A DNA stretch of 64,000 nucleotides, from positions 62,001-126,000 of the forward strand of contig CAJNOJ010000049.1 of NCBI GenBank assembly GCA_905250025.1, in the 5' to 3' direction. The notes under the pieces are model-generated. The model ran no database searches. It was given only the letters and a program-made list of their open reading frames with translations, and was not told the origin of the DNA. Shown in pieces: positions 34,928 to 47,678 of this stretch; the stretch's first letter is position 1; every line of letters begins with the position of its first letter. A program made the position numbers and the translations under genes. The stretch is from Adineta ricciae. Taxonomy: Eukaryota > Rotifera > Eurotatoria > Adinetida > Adinetidae.

Positions 34928-36168
34928 ATAAAATTTTCATGTGTAGAATACAATTCGATTTTAATTACGATCTTTGAAGAAATTCTACGCATTTCGATTC
35001 ACTTCACATCAGATTACTCTCAATAGTGATAAACAACCGGAAATTTTCCTTCTGCTCAACAACATCTCGACCTACTAGGCATTATCTCGCAGTGTTTTAT
35101 GATATCTTTAATTAACTATGTTCCTGGATGACTTAGACTTCGGTCAACGCAAATGACATGATGATGAAGAGAAAATATTTACACCAACTGGATCGAATCT
35201 TTGTTTTCATCCATATAGATAATTATCTGACATAAAACAGTTGTTTTTTTTTGTCAGATGTCTACTCTCCGGAAATAAACATCAGTCGAATTAGATTGCC
35301 ATCACTCGATGACAAATGAAAGAACAATCTGATGAAAGAATGTAGTTATCTATACTAAAATCAGATTTGATTTCTTTACATCTCGAGTGATTACCAGACA
35401 GTTTCGAAGCACAGCAATTGACATCGTTCGTAAACATCTCAAAATAGATGATAAGTTAAAAACAACATCGTGGGTCATCTATTCCACATGATTTCCTCGT
35501 TTTCATCATTTTATTAGTAGAAAACTCATTTATCTCTTGAAAGTATTTTTTCCAATTTGAACACAAAATGTGCTTCACACTACCATGGCTACATTTATTT
35601 TTGATGAAAACTTTGAAATGCTTGTCGATGTCGTTTTGAGCACATCAATCAAACAGCTTTCAGCTCACTTGTCAGATAAATTTCCATTATGAGATTTTCC
35701 GAAACTCATAAAGAACAAGACTCGTTTGTTGACATATTCAATACAAGTTTTTCATTCATAAAAACTGTTGTCATAATTGAGAAATCTATTCATTGACGAG
35801 GTTTTTCCTATGATTAAACATGCAAATCATTCTTTTCAAGTCATGATTAATTATTTTGAGAATATGAAAGAAAGACTCATCCTTGTCAAATAGATTCCCA
35901 CTCTTCCAATGAAAGAAAAAAAACAACAAACATTCAAAGAACAACTACTTATTCAATTTGTCGTGAAAATGTTCGGATCAAGAAAGATACTCTTGCATTC
36001 GGTGAGTCGACAGATACGACGTTGTGCAAAGAAAGAGGTTCACACAAACATGGACAAAACGAGAAAAGTTTCAACATGTAAGAAAAGAAGAGCAGGAGGA
36101 GGCGAAGGATTATTATAGCTAAAAATAATCAGAAAAGAAAAGTGTAACAATATGTTCGATTATTGTTG
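34928..36168. other. convergent intergenic spacer
   Basis: About 1.2 kb between the small secreted gene (+) and the muscarinic receptor 3' end (-). It is AT-rich. An open frame at 35909-36118 is Lys/Arg-rich low complexity without support. No gene is called. Confidence 0.5.
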
Positions 36169-39100
36169 TTAGAGACGACGTAGATCCAGTTTTAATATTC
36201 TTGTGAAAGTCTTCTTAAACTGTTGATTAGCTAGTGCATAGCAAAATGGATTAATTGGAGAATTTAAATAGCAAAGAAAATAAAAACAATGAAACATTGG
36301 ATTACCAAACACCCAGCTATTTTTACAAGAATCGCATAATGAATGAATTGCGGAGTAGATATGCCTGGAAAAGAATTAGAATAAAAAAAGATGGAAATGA
36401 GGGTAGAATGTCTTTACCATGGTGTCCAACAAACGACGAATGCACCTGAATAGAAACCAGAAAAACTTATTTGACAAAAGAAGCAAATGTTGTGATTTAC
36501 CAAGAATAAATGTAATGGTTCTCAAAGCCTTGCGAGCTCGATTTTGTGATTTTGATTTCCTATGACTTGCGTTTTTTTGACTACGAACTAATTCTCGTAC
36601 ACTTGATTTTGATGTTATTGAAACATTTGTTGATGTCACATCACTCGGTATTGGTATAATCAGTCCATTCTTATTCTCGTTGACATCTTGTATTTGTTCT
36701 TGAGTGTTTGTGTTATTATTAGTATTATTCTGACGAATTTGCACGTCAATTTGTGCCATGACGCACTGGTCTTTAGTTTTCGGTGATGGTGGTGCAGATG
36801 TTTCGATGACAATACTTTCGAACGTTACTTTTGATGATGCGCGATTGTTCGACGAGGGAGGATCATCATGTGAACCATAACCCGATGTATCGTTATCACG
36901 TGTGATTGTATCGGTTAATGAATGACATTTGATTCCTCGTTCACTTGGCTTAGTTCTTAATGGACAAATGACATGATGTTCAGTGGATTCGATTTCTAAT
37001 TCGTCAGTGATTGTCGTAGCATTCGTTTTATTGAACGCACGTAAAACATCTTGTGTTATTGAATCACGTGATTTATCTTTATTATTATCACTATCACGTC
37101 TGCTAAATGAGAGATTGCTTTTTCTTTTTGTCTATCGAATATTTCGGGTTCTTCTTACCTTCCAAACTGTGTACTATTTGTTAGCGATGTTGTTGTTGTG
37201 ATTCCATCGGAGTCCGAGGAAGTATTTCGTTTCTTTTCGGTCGCGGCAAGTAAATGCTGAGGTGAAGATGAACCCAATAACAATAGTGGTATTTGAGGAT
37301 TTTGACAAGACGACGATGTTGTTGCTGATGATGAACTACACCAACTGGTTTGTGATCTTGGTTGTCGGTAGGATGATGTGGACGAATCATATTGAAAGAT
37401 TTTATCGACGGAGAAATCTTGACTGTAAGTATTTAGACTAAAACTATTCGTTGTTGTTCGTTCATCACTCGTCGTATCCATATTCAAATTCTGTCGGGTT
37501 TTATTCAATACCATCATTTTCATGAACTGATTATTTTGATTGACTTGAGAATTAGAATATCGACTTGGATGCGATGATTTCGTTCGCATGGAGAAATCAT
37601 CAATACTTGATTCATCATCAATGAACGCTGATGATTGTTGTTCGTTCAAACGAAGTAATGAAGAAGCTTCGTCACAGATTTCATTATAATTTGAAAGTGA
37701 AATTTCTAAATCGTCACTAGCATTACTATCAGTATCTTTAAGGAGACAATTATTAACGTCATTGATTTGACTACATTGATAGAAATCGATCAACGCTCGT
37801 TCGACATCAGCATTTTGAATTGACGATGAATTTCGTACCGATTGATGCGTCAACGATGAACTCGAGGGTGATACGGTTGTTCTTGCTTTCGATACGAATA
37901 TGATCGATGAAGTCGTATGACAATCATTGAATGGTGAAGAATATGTTGGCGGTGAAACGGGTTTTGAGATTGTTTTCAGTAAAGCTTCACATGGAACATT
38001 ACGTAAACTACAATGTCGGATAGGTGAGGAATCTGAAGTTTGACAGGGATATGTAATTAATTCTACACTGTCGTACATAGGTGACTCTAGGAGAACTTTA
38101 TGAGCATCTTCATGATTGCCGTAGATTTCGTAGATCTTCCGATCGATTCCGTTATCGTTCGTTGTGTTATTAAGCGAAACGATGGATGCTTTCGCGCGAT
38201 GTTTGTGTTTGATGTAAAATGGTGATTTGTAAACAATAGTTTCTTCATGAATAGGCTCATTCGAATCAGCGGCTGGTACACGACGACGGTGTAGTATATA
38301 ACCTAATATAGGAATGAAATTTAATTAATTCTTTCTTGTAGAAAGAATAACACACGAGAGAAAGAAAGAAAGAAAGGAAGGATTAGGAGATTGTCTTATG
38401 GCTTACCAAAGTTTAATATAAAACAAAAGTAATGAAAAGAAATATTAAAAAATGGATTGTAAATTAGTTTTTTTTTGTTGAGAAAAAAAAAAGACTTACC
38501 TAGATCTTCGAAATCGGTTTCGTCGATGTAAGGAATATGTTCCTCACGATGTGTGTTGTTGGAAGGCGAACGCCAAGGTCCAGTCTTGTCCGTTTTTATC
38601 GAATGAATGGGCGAAGCAAGTTTGTCTTGTGGTGAATCTTTCACTGAGATATCAATGAGATTTTCTTGTTGCTCTTCGTCTTCTACTAAGGGTAAAGTCT
38701 GATCAGTTGGTAAGCATTGAGTTAGATTATCATTTGAACGATTATCGGCAAGAAATGATGATGTTGAAGGAAGTTCGATAGTTATAAGCTGAGGAGGAGA
38801 CAACGACGATGACGATGGTGGATCAGTTGTTTGACTAGTCAAGAATAATGGTGATTGACGAGCTTTGAGTTTTTCGTGAAATAGTTCATCGGACATAATT
38901 GCTAATGATTCCGGTCGTGGTTGTGGTGGAGGATGAACTCGGTTTGTTGCGAGTTCTGGTTCAGATGGAATTGACGCCAAACGATTGGATGTTTGTTGTT
39001 GATTAGAAATGAAATGTGGAGTTGATTTATTCGGTATTGAATTGCTTCCTTTGGGTTTTGATGCGGATGAAAATGCACTTAAGCGAATAGGAGCTTTATA

Positions 39101-40759
39101 GAGCGATTGAGCCATCGATGTAGCAAAAAATTTCACATTTGAGCCATGCTTTTGATTTGTCTGTCCGCGATTGGAACGAGAAGTTCGATTGTTGTTCGTA
39201 ACTGTTGACGAAGCATTGATTGGATTTGATGAACCACTTCCCCAATTAGCACTCATACCTCGTCGATTGTTTTGTCGCGAAGGTTTTTCGCGTGTATTGG
39301 CTTTTGATTGTATTTGCTTTTCCGTTGGTCTATTGAAATCAAAATCTGAGTGCGATTCAAACGAATTTGAATTGTCATCATCACCACCACCGGCACGTCG
39401 TTGATCGGACGAATTGCTACTATTTTGTGTGTTCATCATATTATGTGCGAGTAAATTTTGCGGATCTTCATCTTCACAATCGTCACATACGGTGGAATCG
39501 ATCTTCTTACGAGTTAAATGATTTTGCTTATCGACAGATGTCTTCGCTGGAGATTTTGATACACCAATACCAGCACCAATATGTGTCATTGCATTGCCTA
39601 GAGGAAAACAACAGACAGACTATAAGCAATCGCCTTGAAAAAGACTCGAGCATACCAACGAGTGACGACATTTTACGAGCATTTTCTCGCGACTTACGTT
39701 CCAGATTACTCGCAACGCCTAGAGAAGAATGTATTTTTCTATGAAAGATTCAAGTAGTATTTCGTAGACAAACCGTATATAAATATATATAAGACTATCA
39801 TGACAAATAATGTTGTCCAAAAATATGCAATGGTAAGACATAAATTAAACACCTGGTTTTTGTTCCATTGAACATCGCCTCAACAAACAAATTCATGATA
39901 ATTATAAACAAACAAAATCTCTGGTGAAGAACATACAAACACCATTTTGTAGATTTGAAATTCCTTTCAAACGCGGATAAACCATCGTGGCCGTGAAAAA
40001 GATCAAACACGGAACTAGAATAACAGAGGTGAATATCAACATTTCGAATATCTTTCGTGTCTTATTACCAGCCCATGTGATCGTAATCATAATATTGATC
40101 TTTCTTCCTGTTCGCCATTTACGATATTTCGCTGGCATTTTAACCGAACAAAACCGATCGATCGTAATGAACAGCACCGTATAAATCGATGTGAGACAAA
40201 CAGTGTAGTCCAACGATAACCATATGTCACAAATAATAGCATTCAACGGCCACTCTTTCGAATAGATGTAGATTGTCAGTAGTGGCATGGAGAGAAGTCC
40301 AATAAGAAAGTCACTGACTGATAACGAAAGTATAAAGTAATTCGTCGGTTGACGAATTTGTCGATCGAGAAAAAACGCCAAAATGACGAGAATGTTTCCC
40401 AGAACGGTTAACACCGATGTTACACTGCCGAAGACAGCAATAACAACTAACAACCAAAATGGATAATATTTTGATTCACCTGTGTCAATTGTTGCTGTTG
40501 TTAATATCGATGATGATGATGACGACGACGACGATGATGATGATGATGTTGCCAATGATAAAAACAAAGAAGAAGCAAACGATGATGTTTGAAATAGTGG
40601 CGGACCAGGTATGTGAGATATACTCCAGTTTGTATTGTAAGACAAGGAGGAGATCGGTCGAGTAAAACCTGATTGATTTGCAGTGTTTAGTAGCCCATGC
40701 GCGATGGCAGAGCTTTGATCATTATTCAAATGACCAGTTAAATCGGCAAAGGACGACAT
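36169..40759 (-). CDS. muscarinic-type acetylcholine receptor with giant third loop
   Basis: A Gq/Gi-coupled amine receptor. Nine exons join in frame: 40069-40759, 39937-40014, 39774-39878, 39656-39718, 38500-39597, 37159-38302, 36501-37102, 36418-36445, 36169-36364; total 1334 aa. The extracellular N-terminus carries a poly-Ser run (GAT/GAC-type repeat near 40505-40550). TM1-TM4 include RQPTNYFILSLSVSDFLIG and the ligand Asp in TM3 (LSLDYTVC), followed by DRF in place of DRY. TM5 is FNLCLTIAYFWTTLFVMIVLY. TM6 starts at KALRTITFILGAFVVCWTPW and TM7 reads YFLCYLNSPINPFCYAL. This resembles worm GAR and insect muscarinic receptors. The third intracellular loop, residues about 291-1255, is some 960 aa of Ser/Thr/Asn/Gln-rich sequence, several times longer than the mammalian loop. 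TM6 has His where M1-M5 have the antagonist-contact Asn (WTPYN). Confidence 0.93.
40505..40550. repeat. trinucleotide (GAT/GAC) run encoding poly-Ser
   Basis: A GAT/GAC repeat on the plus strand, read on the minus strand as a run of about 15 Ser codons (TCA/TCG) in the receptor's extracellular N-terminus. The length is likely to be polymorphic. Confidence 0.85.
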
Positions 40760-41662
40760 GAAAACTTCAATAACAACAAATGCAAAACAAAAGCCATTCT
40801 ATGTCACCTTGTTATCATTCGTCCAACGGTGACGATGGCAAAAGTTCATTACCATCTAGAAGATATAATCGTATTAGAATAAAATACAAGAAAAACAGCG
40901 AAAGTCATTCGGTGTTTTTTAATCTGAAAGAACATCAGACAGATGAAGCAGATGAAGTTGTCTTAAAAATGCAATATTTTCTCTGAAAAGGATTTTCTTC
41001 TCTCTTTCCAGATTTCCATATCACTTCCGGTGATATGCCAGGTTTCTTTTCTATTTGTCTCCTATGAAAATTTTCGAGCTAATGAATGTATTAATTATAA
41101 TTTCTTTTCCTCACGCTACTAAAAATTTTTGCTGTAGGTTTGAATAACATGCATCGACGTCAAAAGAAAACAAATAAATACTAAAGCAAAACGAGAAGAA
41201 TTTTCATGTTTATTTTCATATTTCTGATTTGAAAGGCATGCATTTGCAATCGAAGATAGAGCAGGAAAAGAGGAGAATAAAAGTTTAAATAATGGATTTG
41301 GTCGGAGAGGAAAATAAACGTACGGGAGAGTGCAAAGGAAATCTCACCCTTCGACATTAATCTTTGTACTCAGGCAAACTATTAATGAGCGTTAATGTGT
41401 ACGCCAACTAGTCGATCATATAACTTCGAAGGTTCTGTCCCGGAATTCAAATAAAACTGCAAGTTAATGGAGAGCCTGGGTCGATATACAAACAAATTGT
41501 TAGCTCATTAATTTTTCTTTATATTGTCTCAGTATTAATATTTGTGATTTGAAAATAATCGTTACTCATTGACTTTCCATAGTAGAAAAAGAGAAGAAGA
41601 AATCTATCTCATCTGGAATATTGTATAGAGAAATTACATTTTTTTCTGTTACTGTCTTTTCT

Positions 41663-41690
41663 TTCTCTCTCTCTCTCTCTTAACTAATTT
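41663..41690. repeat. (CT)n microsatellite
   Basis: A pyrimidine dinucleotide run, almost pure CT over the last 18 bases. Confidence 0.85.
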
Positions 41691-43085
41691 GTTCGCGCAC
41701 CGTCACACTGTCTGTGTAACTAAGAGTTGTGTGCTTTTTCTCTTTATTCACAACAGCTTGTTGTTTTGCCGTGTTTTTTTCCATTCTCAGGTCTACTAGA
41801 AAAGTAATTGTAATAGTGTTTAAAGAGAAGCACGGACGATGCGAACGGTTGCATCAGCATATGCCATCAGAATGTTACAGGTGAAAGAAGAAGAAGTGCA
41901 AAACGGTGGAAAATTAATTGTGATGTTCCATGTCTTCTTAACTCTCTAGTGATCTGTCAAAAGCTTGTATACGTCATAGTTTAGATTGAATTAGTAAAAA
42001 GAAGAGAAGAGAGAGAAAAAAAGAAAGAAAATCCCCTATTAGTCAAAAGTCTTTGAGATTTACTTGTTTAAATATATATGAATTTTTATGTTCATACATA
42101 ATGATACATTTAGTATGTTTACTTTGGGTCATATTAATGGAAAAGAAGAGTCTAAGTGATTTCTCTTCACCTGATGTACTTAAGAATATGTGCAAAATAG
42201 AAAAAGACACTCTCATGTCTCTGAAAATCTCAGCGAGTGTTTGATGAAATACGAAGGGAGAGAGAGAGAGAAAGAGAAAGAAAAATCTCGATCTGGACTA
42301 ATAAATTGTGTTGAGAATATAAAAAGGAACATGGTGATCGAGAATCTTCATTGACAACGAGTAATGTATATGTCAGTTAGAATTAGTTTTGCGCCTCATA
42401 AACTCAGGCAACTAAGTAATAGAATTAAAGGAAGGATAACACTGAAAACTTAATTTTCGCCCAAATGTGTGGTTTAAGGCGAGAGTAAATGGAACAACTG
42501 ACAAAAGCTACTAATAGCAAATGAGAACAAGAAAGAGAGGGAGAGGCGAAGCCTCAGTAACGATCGTAATCAATTTGTCAATACAAAGTCAAACGAGCGC
42601 AACGACGAGAAAAAAAACGTCTATACAGAAATATATTGACAGACATGGAAAGAAGATTAAGAACAAATTTTGATTAAAGATCTAATTTTCTACTCATGAA
42701 CAAACAATAACTAAAAAAACAATTAAGAAAAATTCAAAGGTTTCTATTTGTCGAGTAGTGATGCAGTGTTAATCATTACAAATCTTAGTCATGAGTCTTT
42801 CCGTTTAATCAGAGAAGATATTTTGTCATCTCCTCTTGACCATTCTTCTCGTCTTATTCAAGTCGTTTTTGTCGCGAACTGAAGTTCAGTATTTTGTTGT
42901 TGTGAATCCCTTTCATCAAGTATCTCATCTCGGCTTCTGTTCAAATTGATCACATCAACAATGACAACAACAGAAGAGGAAAGAAACGACATGATAACTA
43001 TTCTCTAGTTTTTCGTTAACACTATGTGGATTCTGTTGGAATTCATAATTGATTTTCCGGCGAATATCGCATTTGGATCTTGTTC

Positions 43086-43108
43086 TTCTCTCTCTCTCTC
43101 TCTCTCTC
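43086..43108. repeat. (TC)n microsatellite
   Basis: A nearly pure TC run of about 22 bases. Confidence 0.85.
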
Positions 43109-43305
43109 CCTTTCTTTCCCATCGGACAGACAGATCTATATTTACATGGGTAGTCTTTATCGATGATACGGCTCATTATGAGACCAAATTCGTAATCAAA
43201 CAAACGGATCAAATACAAATCAGATATACGTGTTAGCATGAAATATCACGCTTAGAGATTTTCATGAATTACGCATCGAAATCAGATCTTTTGGGAATAT
43301 ATAAC

Positions 43306-43321
43306 CGATCGATCGATCGAA
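43306..43321. repeat. (GATC)n short tandem repeat
   Basis: About four copies of the palindromic tetramer GATC. Confidence 0.75.
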
Positions 43322-43548
43322 TCGGGGAGACAATATGCATCGATCTTTAACTAAAAGGAAACGGTGTGTCTCATTTAGTCTCGAAAAAGAAAGAATTTTC
43401 ATTGACATGTTCTCTACTCTCTGTACAGACAAGTCAATGTCTGTTTATTGAGTTGATGACAGTGCTTGTCTGGCTGAATTGGTTTTAATAGGACAACGAG
43501 GAGAATGCTCACTTGATCGTTGCAATCGGATTACGTGAACTGGTTGAA

Positions 43549-43567
43549 TGTGTGTGTGTGTGTGTGT
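43549..43567. repeat. (TG)n microsatellite
   Basis: A pure TG run of about nine units. Confidence 0.9.
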
Positions 43568-44572
43568 CAATGTTAAGGTTCCAGTAAGACACACATGAGG
43601 AAAATTAACGGCAATGAAGTAATCATTTGTTTGTTCTTATTCGACTGATGAAAACCGATGTGAATATTTGTCTATCGTTTTCTTTTTCTTAACAGTATGT
43701 ATATGTAGCCATTTCGTTCTTCTTCCTCTTCTCCTTCTTCCTCTTGTCTTATGAAAATCTAATTCGCCAGATGAACTTAAACAATTACACTACCAGTTCT
43801 TTTCCTTTCACTCGCTCAGTTACTTCTCTTTCTCGTTCGCTTAACATTATTCGAAAGATAGATTAGAAATCATCGTTGCTTTTCCTAAGCGAACAGATGA
43901 GATTCATTTTCTCAGTTCAACAGATTAGAAGCGAGAGTAAACGAGAACATACATATAGACTTGTGTCGGCGCATTTACTAAATCGAATTAGAACCGTCAT
44001 CGCTATTGCTCGAGAGCATATCTCTGCTTTTCTCCTTCTCTCTCTCTCTTAACCCATATGCGCGGGGGTAAATGTGTTAGATTAATAGAAAACCAATCTC
44101 AATCGGTACAGATTGTGATCCGTATCTACGTATTGAAAGAATCGATCATACGATCTCATCAAACGACACAAAGATAATGTCAGCTGATTATTTAACAGTT
44201 AAATAAAACATTAATATATCATTAGATGATTGTTGACAATCACAATTAATTATCTGATTAGCGCAAAACACAGTTTGACGTGACTTGTGTGTATATGATT
44301 CTCTCGGAAAAGAAAAGTTAATCTTAACGATAATTATCTTCTCACGTATTCGAGATGTTTTTCTCATCATTATATATGTCATTTAGTAAAAGATATAAAT
44401 ACATATTCATTCATGTATTCATAATCGATTTTCAATATTATTATTGACGAAACCTGTATGGAAGCGTTTTCCTCGCCTCACACTCGATCAATTGACTGCG
44501 TTTATAACTATGTATTTGTCTCACTCTCCCATTCATTTCGTCACCCTAGAGTATAGATAGAGATAGATGAGG

Positions 44573-44671
44573 GAATGTCAGACGATTTGCTCATTCACGC
44601 CGTCGTTGATAAGATTGTGCGAATGTCACACGATTTGCTCATTCACGCTGCTGTTGTCGATAAGATTGAAC
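44573..44671 (+). repeat. 48/51-bp direct tandem duplication
   Basis: Unit 1 (44573-44620) and unit 2 (44621-44671) begin GAATGTCA and share GATTTGCTCATTCACGC and GATAAGATTG. They differ by a few substitutions and a 3-nt insertion. The array sits in the non-coding region. An open frame crosses both units because the units differ by a multiple of three, but no protein motif supports it. Confidence 0.85.
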
Positions 44672-45472
44672 GAGCGTATATCCTTTCTATTCGATCTCTC
44701 GTTGATGGAAACGAAGAAGACACTCTTAAACAACTGGTAATTTCATTTCGAGAATGACATAATTCCGCTTCGTATCTTTCTCTTACATGAGAGAACTTCA
44801 GATTTTGAAATTCTATTTTTATCTTCGAGCCGTACACTTGTCGAGATATCAAAAACAAGAATGTCGTTCTCCATCATTTTTGATTGTTCAAGTGATAATC
44901 GAAGAAAGAAGACGAAGAAAACATGTTGGTCTTATTAATTACAGCTGTCAGATTTTGTCCGATGTGATGTTTTTCTTTACCGTGAGATTCTAATCCTATC
45001 AACATGTTGACACAGAACTAATCTTTGAAGGCGAAAAAAAGCAAATCAACATCGAGTCTAGGTCAGTGCTAGAAAAAAAAAATCATTTTCCAAGTCTGAT
45101 TAGAAAATTAAATCAGTGGAAAAAAACCGAGATAAAACAATTATTCAAGATGCGAAATAGTACAAGAAAGACGAAACTCCCGGGAGAAGAATTCAGTCGA
45201 AATGAGTTCATACTTCAAACATTGCATGTTGAATAACTAGCCATTCTTTGAAAGATATTCGTCGGGTTTAATAAACATATCGAAGAGGTAAATCATCGAT
45301 GGCAATGAATGAGATGAAACTTGTTTTTTGTATGTCATATGCACATGCTGCTAACGTGTTTGCCCTTTTCAAAAGCGGTGAGAAACAGTGACAGCCGTCC
45401 GATTCAGAGATAATGATATGCTTGATTCTTGTTATGTGCATATATGTTTCTAACATTTGTTAAATGGCTGGT

Positions 45473-45498
45473 TTCTCTCTCTCTCTCTCTCTCTCTCT
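45473..45498. repeat. (TC)n microsatellite
   Basis: A pure TC run of about 13 units. Confidence 0.9.
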
Positions 45499-46604
45499 TT
45501 ATGCAAATAGATCAATTTGTTTCTGTTGGACAATATTCGAAAAAGGATTTTTTTCTTCTTCGTTCGAATGAAAGTTTTTCGCGAGACATTTGACTTAATT
45601 GAAAACAGATATTAATTAGCCAAAAGAGAGAATCAGCGTTGGTCTTTGTCGGGAGAGAAACCTTTCCTAACATAAGATGGATATTTCGGAAGTGTCGATA
45701 CTTCTTCCTCAGGCCAAAAAAAGAGCGTTCATTCCGATTAATCAAAGGTCATGGTAAAATATGTTTATTTCTACAAAGAGACAAAGCATACCTCGCGTTT
45801 GAATATGTTGATTCAAGGAAATCAGATTCTTCTACTCCGTTCTTTTCAGGTTAATAACAAACATTACGTCGACAGGCAGAAAAGGAAAATTAACTAATGT
45901 GTATTGCTCTATCTAATCATAGAAGATCAGATGACAAGTGTGGCTCTGTTTTGTCAGATTTTCATGTTGGAGTTGTAAACAAATCTAGTGTAACTGATTA
46001 ATGTTTATCGATATGATGATGAAAGAGATCTTTGTATTGAAGGTTGATTTCAATTAAAGTCAAAAGATTTGTTTGTTTTCGTAATCTACTCAATGCAAAG
46101 ACCTTGAATTAAACGAGACAACAAAACTTGGTCAATCTGATTAGCAGAAAAGAAAACATGGTCGAGAATGATAAATGTCAGGAGATTGTTGAAATCGAAT
46201 TCGAAATGTTAATAGGAAAATCGATTTATTTGCCTAAATATTCCTAATGACACTTTGTTTTTCATGGAAATTACCGAATAAAAACTGGGTAAATCTGGAA
46301 AAAAGATCAAACAGTTCGACATTGATCGATAGTTTCTAATGATTCCATTTGACATTCATCAACTAAATGAATCTTTTTTTTTCTCGACTCTAATCTTTAT
46401 TGAAAGTAATTTTTGTACTATAACTCGATCATTCGATCCAACATATTCTCTGATTACATTGCCTGAAAGCAATACTTATCGAAAAAAAATGGACTTCCGA
46501 CTGATGGTATTAAGAAATGAAGAGTATTGATTTTATTTTCTAAGATTCTTAACATCATGACTAGACAATAGATATGCGATTGATGGAAATGTGTAGAAAC
46601 ATTT

Positions 46605-47678
46605 TCAGGATTTTATTTTTGGAGATTTCACTTTAGTTGACTTCGTTGTAGTTAGTTTCGGTTTGTACGACGTACAAGATTGATCGTATTGGCCCGTGAG
46701 ATTCTCTGGATGAGCTTTTTCGTAATCTCGTAGAAACAACCATAAACGATCAGCAGCTTCGTATTGATTTTGATCAACTAATTGAATCAATCGATGAATA
46801 ATTGGCAACCAATCTAATTTATAACGATCCCATGCAAAGCCCAAGGTTATCATTCGCGTCAAATCAGCTAAACTATACGTTCGCCAAGAGTTATCAAGAG
46901 TTTGTAAATGTGAATGTAAACGGTCGTTGATGGTTGTTAACGAAACGTTAAGAACGATTTCACTCAGATAACCCATGTAGGCATCGTCTGGAAGTGAACG
47001 TGACACACAATTTTCCGCCAAAATTTTAGGAGAAACATGTGGTCGAAGTAATTGCAGTAAAGCTTGAGAGTAACACACACCAGCACCATATGTTGCAAAC
47101 GAATATGTTCGATTATCATTACGAATTCGTGAACGTTTCGAAACACTTGTTCGACCGATGTAATACGGTCGAGAGGAATCGAATTTCGATATGTAATGAT
47201 ATAAATTATTCAAGTTAACATATTGATCATCATCAAAACGACACATCCACTGAAGATCTGATCTTGTTGTTGAATATAACTCATAGAACAAGTCGAATTC
47301 ATGAGCCGTTTTACAACATAAGTCATATAAATTGTGCGTCATCGGGCAATCGGTTTGTATAACGTGTCGGAATGCATTCCAGATTGTCGAGTTACTTTGA
47401 TTGTGAAAACGATCGGTTGTTAAGTATATATTACGTTGTTCGGAGAAGTCCGGCGATAACCAACTTTGCAGAAGATAAGTTAAACGTGATTGACAGTTAT
47501 TCGACGTACGAATAGTCAGAAGTATTCGATCAGCTATTTCATTGGATTTGCCAATCGATCCGATCGAATATGAAGGATAATTTGTTAAAGAGATTAGTAA
47601 TAGGGATACACTGACAGATAAAAGTAGAGAGATGCCGTAACGAATATGCAATGGTGAAGGACGAAATATACGATACAT
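46605..47678 (-). CDS. Fringe-like beta-1,3-glycosyltransferase (GT31)
   Basis: A single-exon gene of 357 aa. The N-terminus is a type II signal-anchor (short cytosolic MYRIFRPSPLHIRYG, then a hydrophobic helix), so the enzyme should sit in the Golgi lumen. The metal-binding motif is RFDDDQYVNL, equivalent to the DDD of Fringe. Downstream, ATYGAGVCYS matches the Fringe GGAGFC-type loop, and SLPDDAYMGYL matches the LPDDCTIGYI catalytic region. LHSHLQTL corresponds to the FHSHLE motif. Fringe enzymes extend O-fucose on Notch EGF repeats; that substrate is inferred. The C-terminal extension (about 70 residues, ending Lys/Ser/Thr-rich) is unusual. The lack of introns contrasts with the neighbours. 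Confidence 0.85.
   Translation of the reverse strand: MYRIFRPSPLHIRYGISLLLSVSVSLLLISLTNYPSYSIGSIGKSNEIADRILLTIRTSNNCQSRLTYLLQSWLSPDFSEQRNIYLTTDRFHNQSNSTIWNAFRHVIQTDCPMTHNLYDLCCKTAHEFDLFYELYSTTRSDLQWMCRFDDDQYVNLNNLYHYISKFDSSRPYYIGRTSVSKRSRIRNDNRTYSFATYGAGVCYSQALLQLLRPHVSPKILAENCVSRSLPDDAYMGYLSEIVLNVSLTTINDRLHSHLQTLDNSWRTYSLADLTRMITLGFAWDRYKLDWLPIIHRLIQLVDQNQYEAADRLWLFLRDYEKAHPENLTGQYDQSCTSYKPKLTTTKSTKVKSPKIKS

Larger units (their letters stand above)
40760..46604. other. 5.8-kb gene-poor region
   Basis: The largest stretch without a recognisable gene, upstream of the muscarinic receptor and downstream of the Fringe-like gene. Contents: microsatellites (listed separately), a 48/51-bp direct repeat at 44573-44671, purine-rich blocks near 42000-42020 and 42255-42285, and many unsupported short frames. 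It could hold untranslated exons, enhancers or an unrecognised ncRNA. Confidence 0.5.

Noticed and set aside
39367-39744. 125-codon plus-strand open frame rich in His/Tyr
   Set aside because: It is the antisense shadow of muscarinic receptor loop exons.
44575-44757. Possible small protein over the tandem duplication
   Set aside because: The open frame is explained by repeat units whose lengths differ by three; no motif or splice support.
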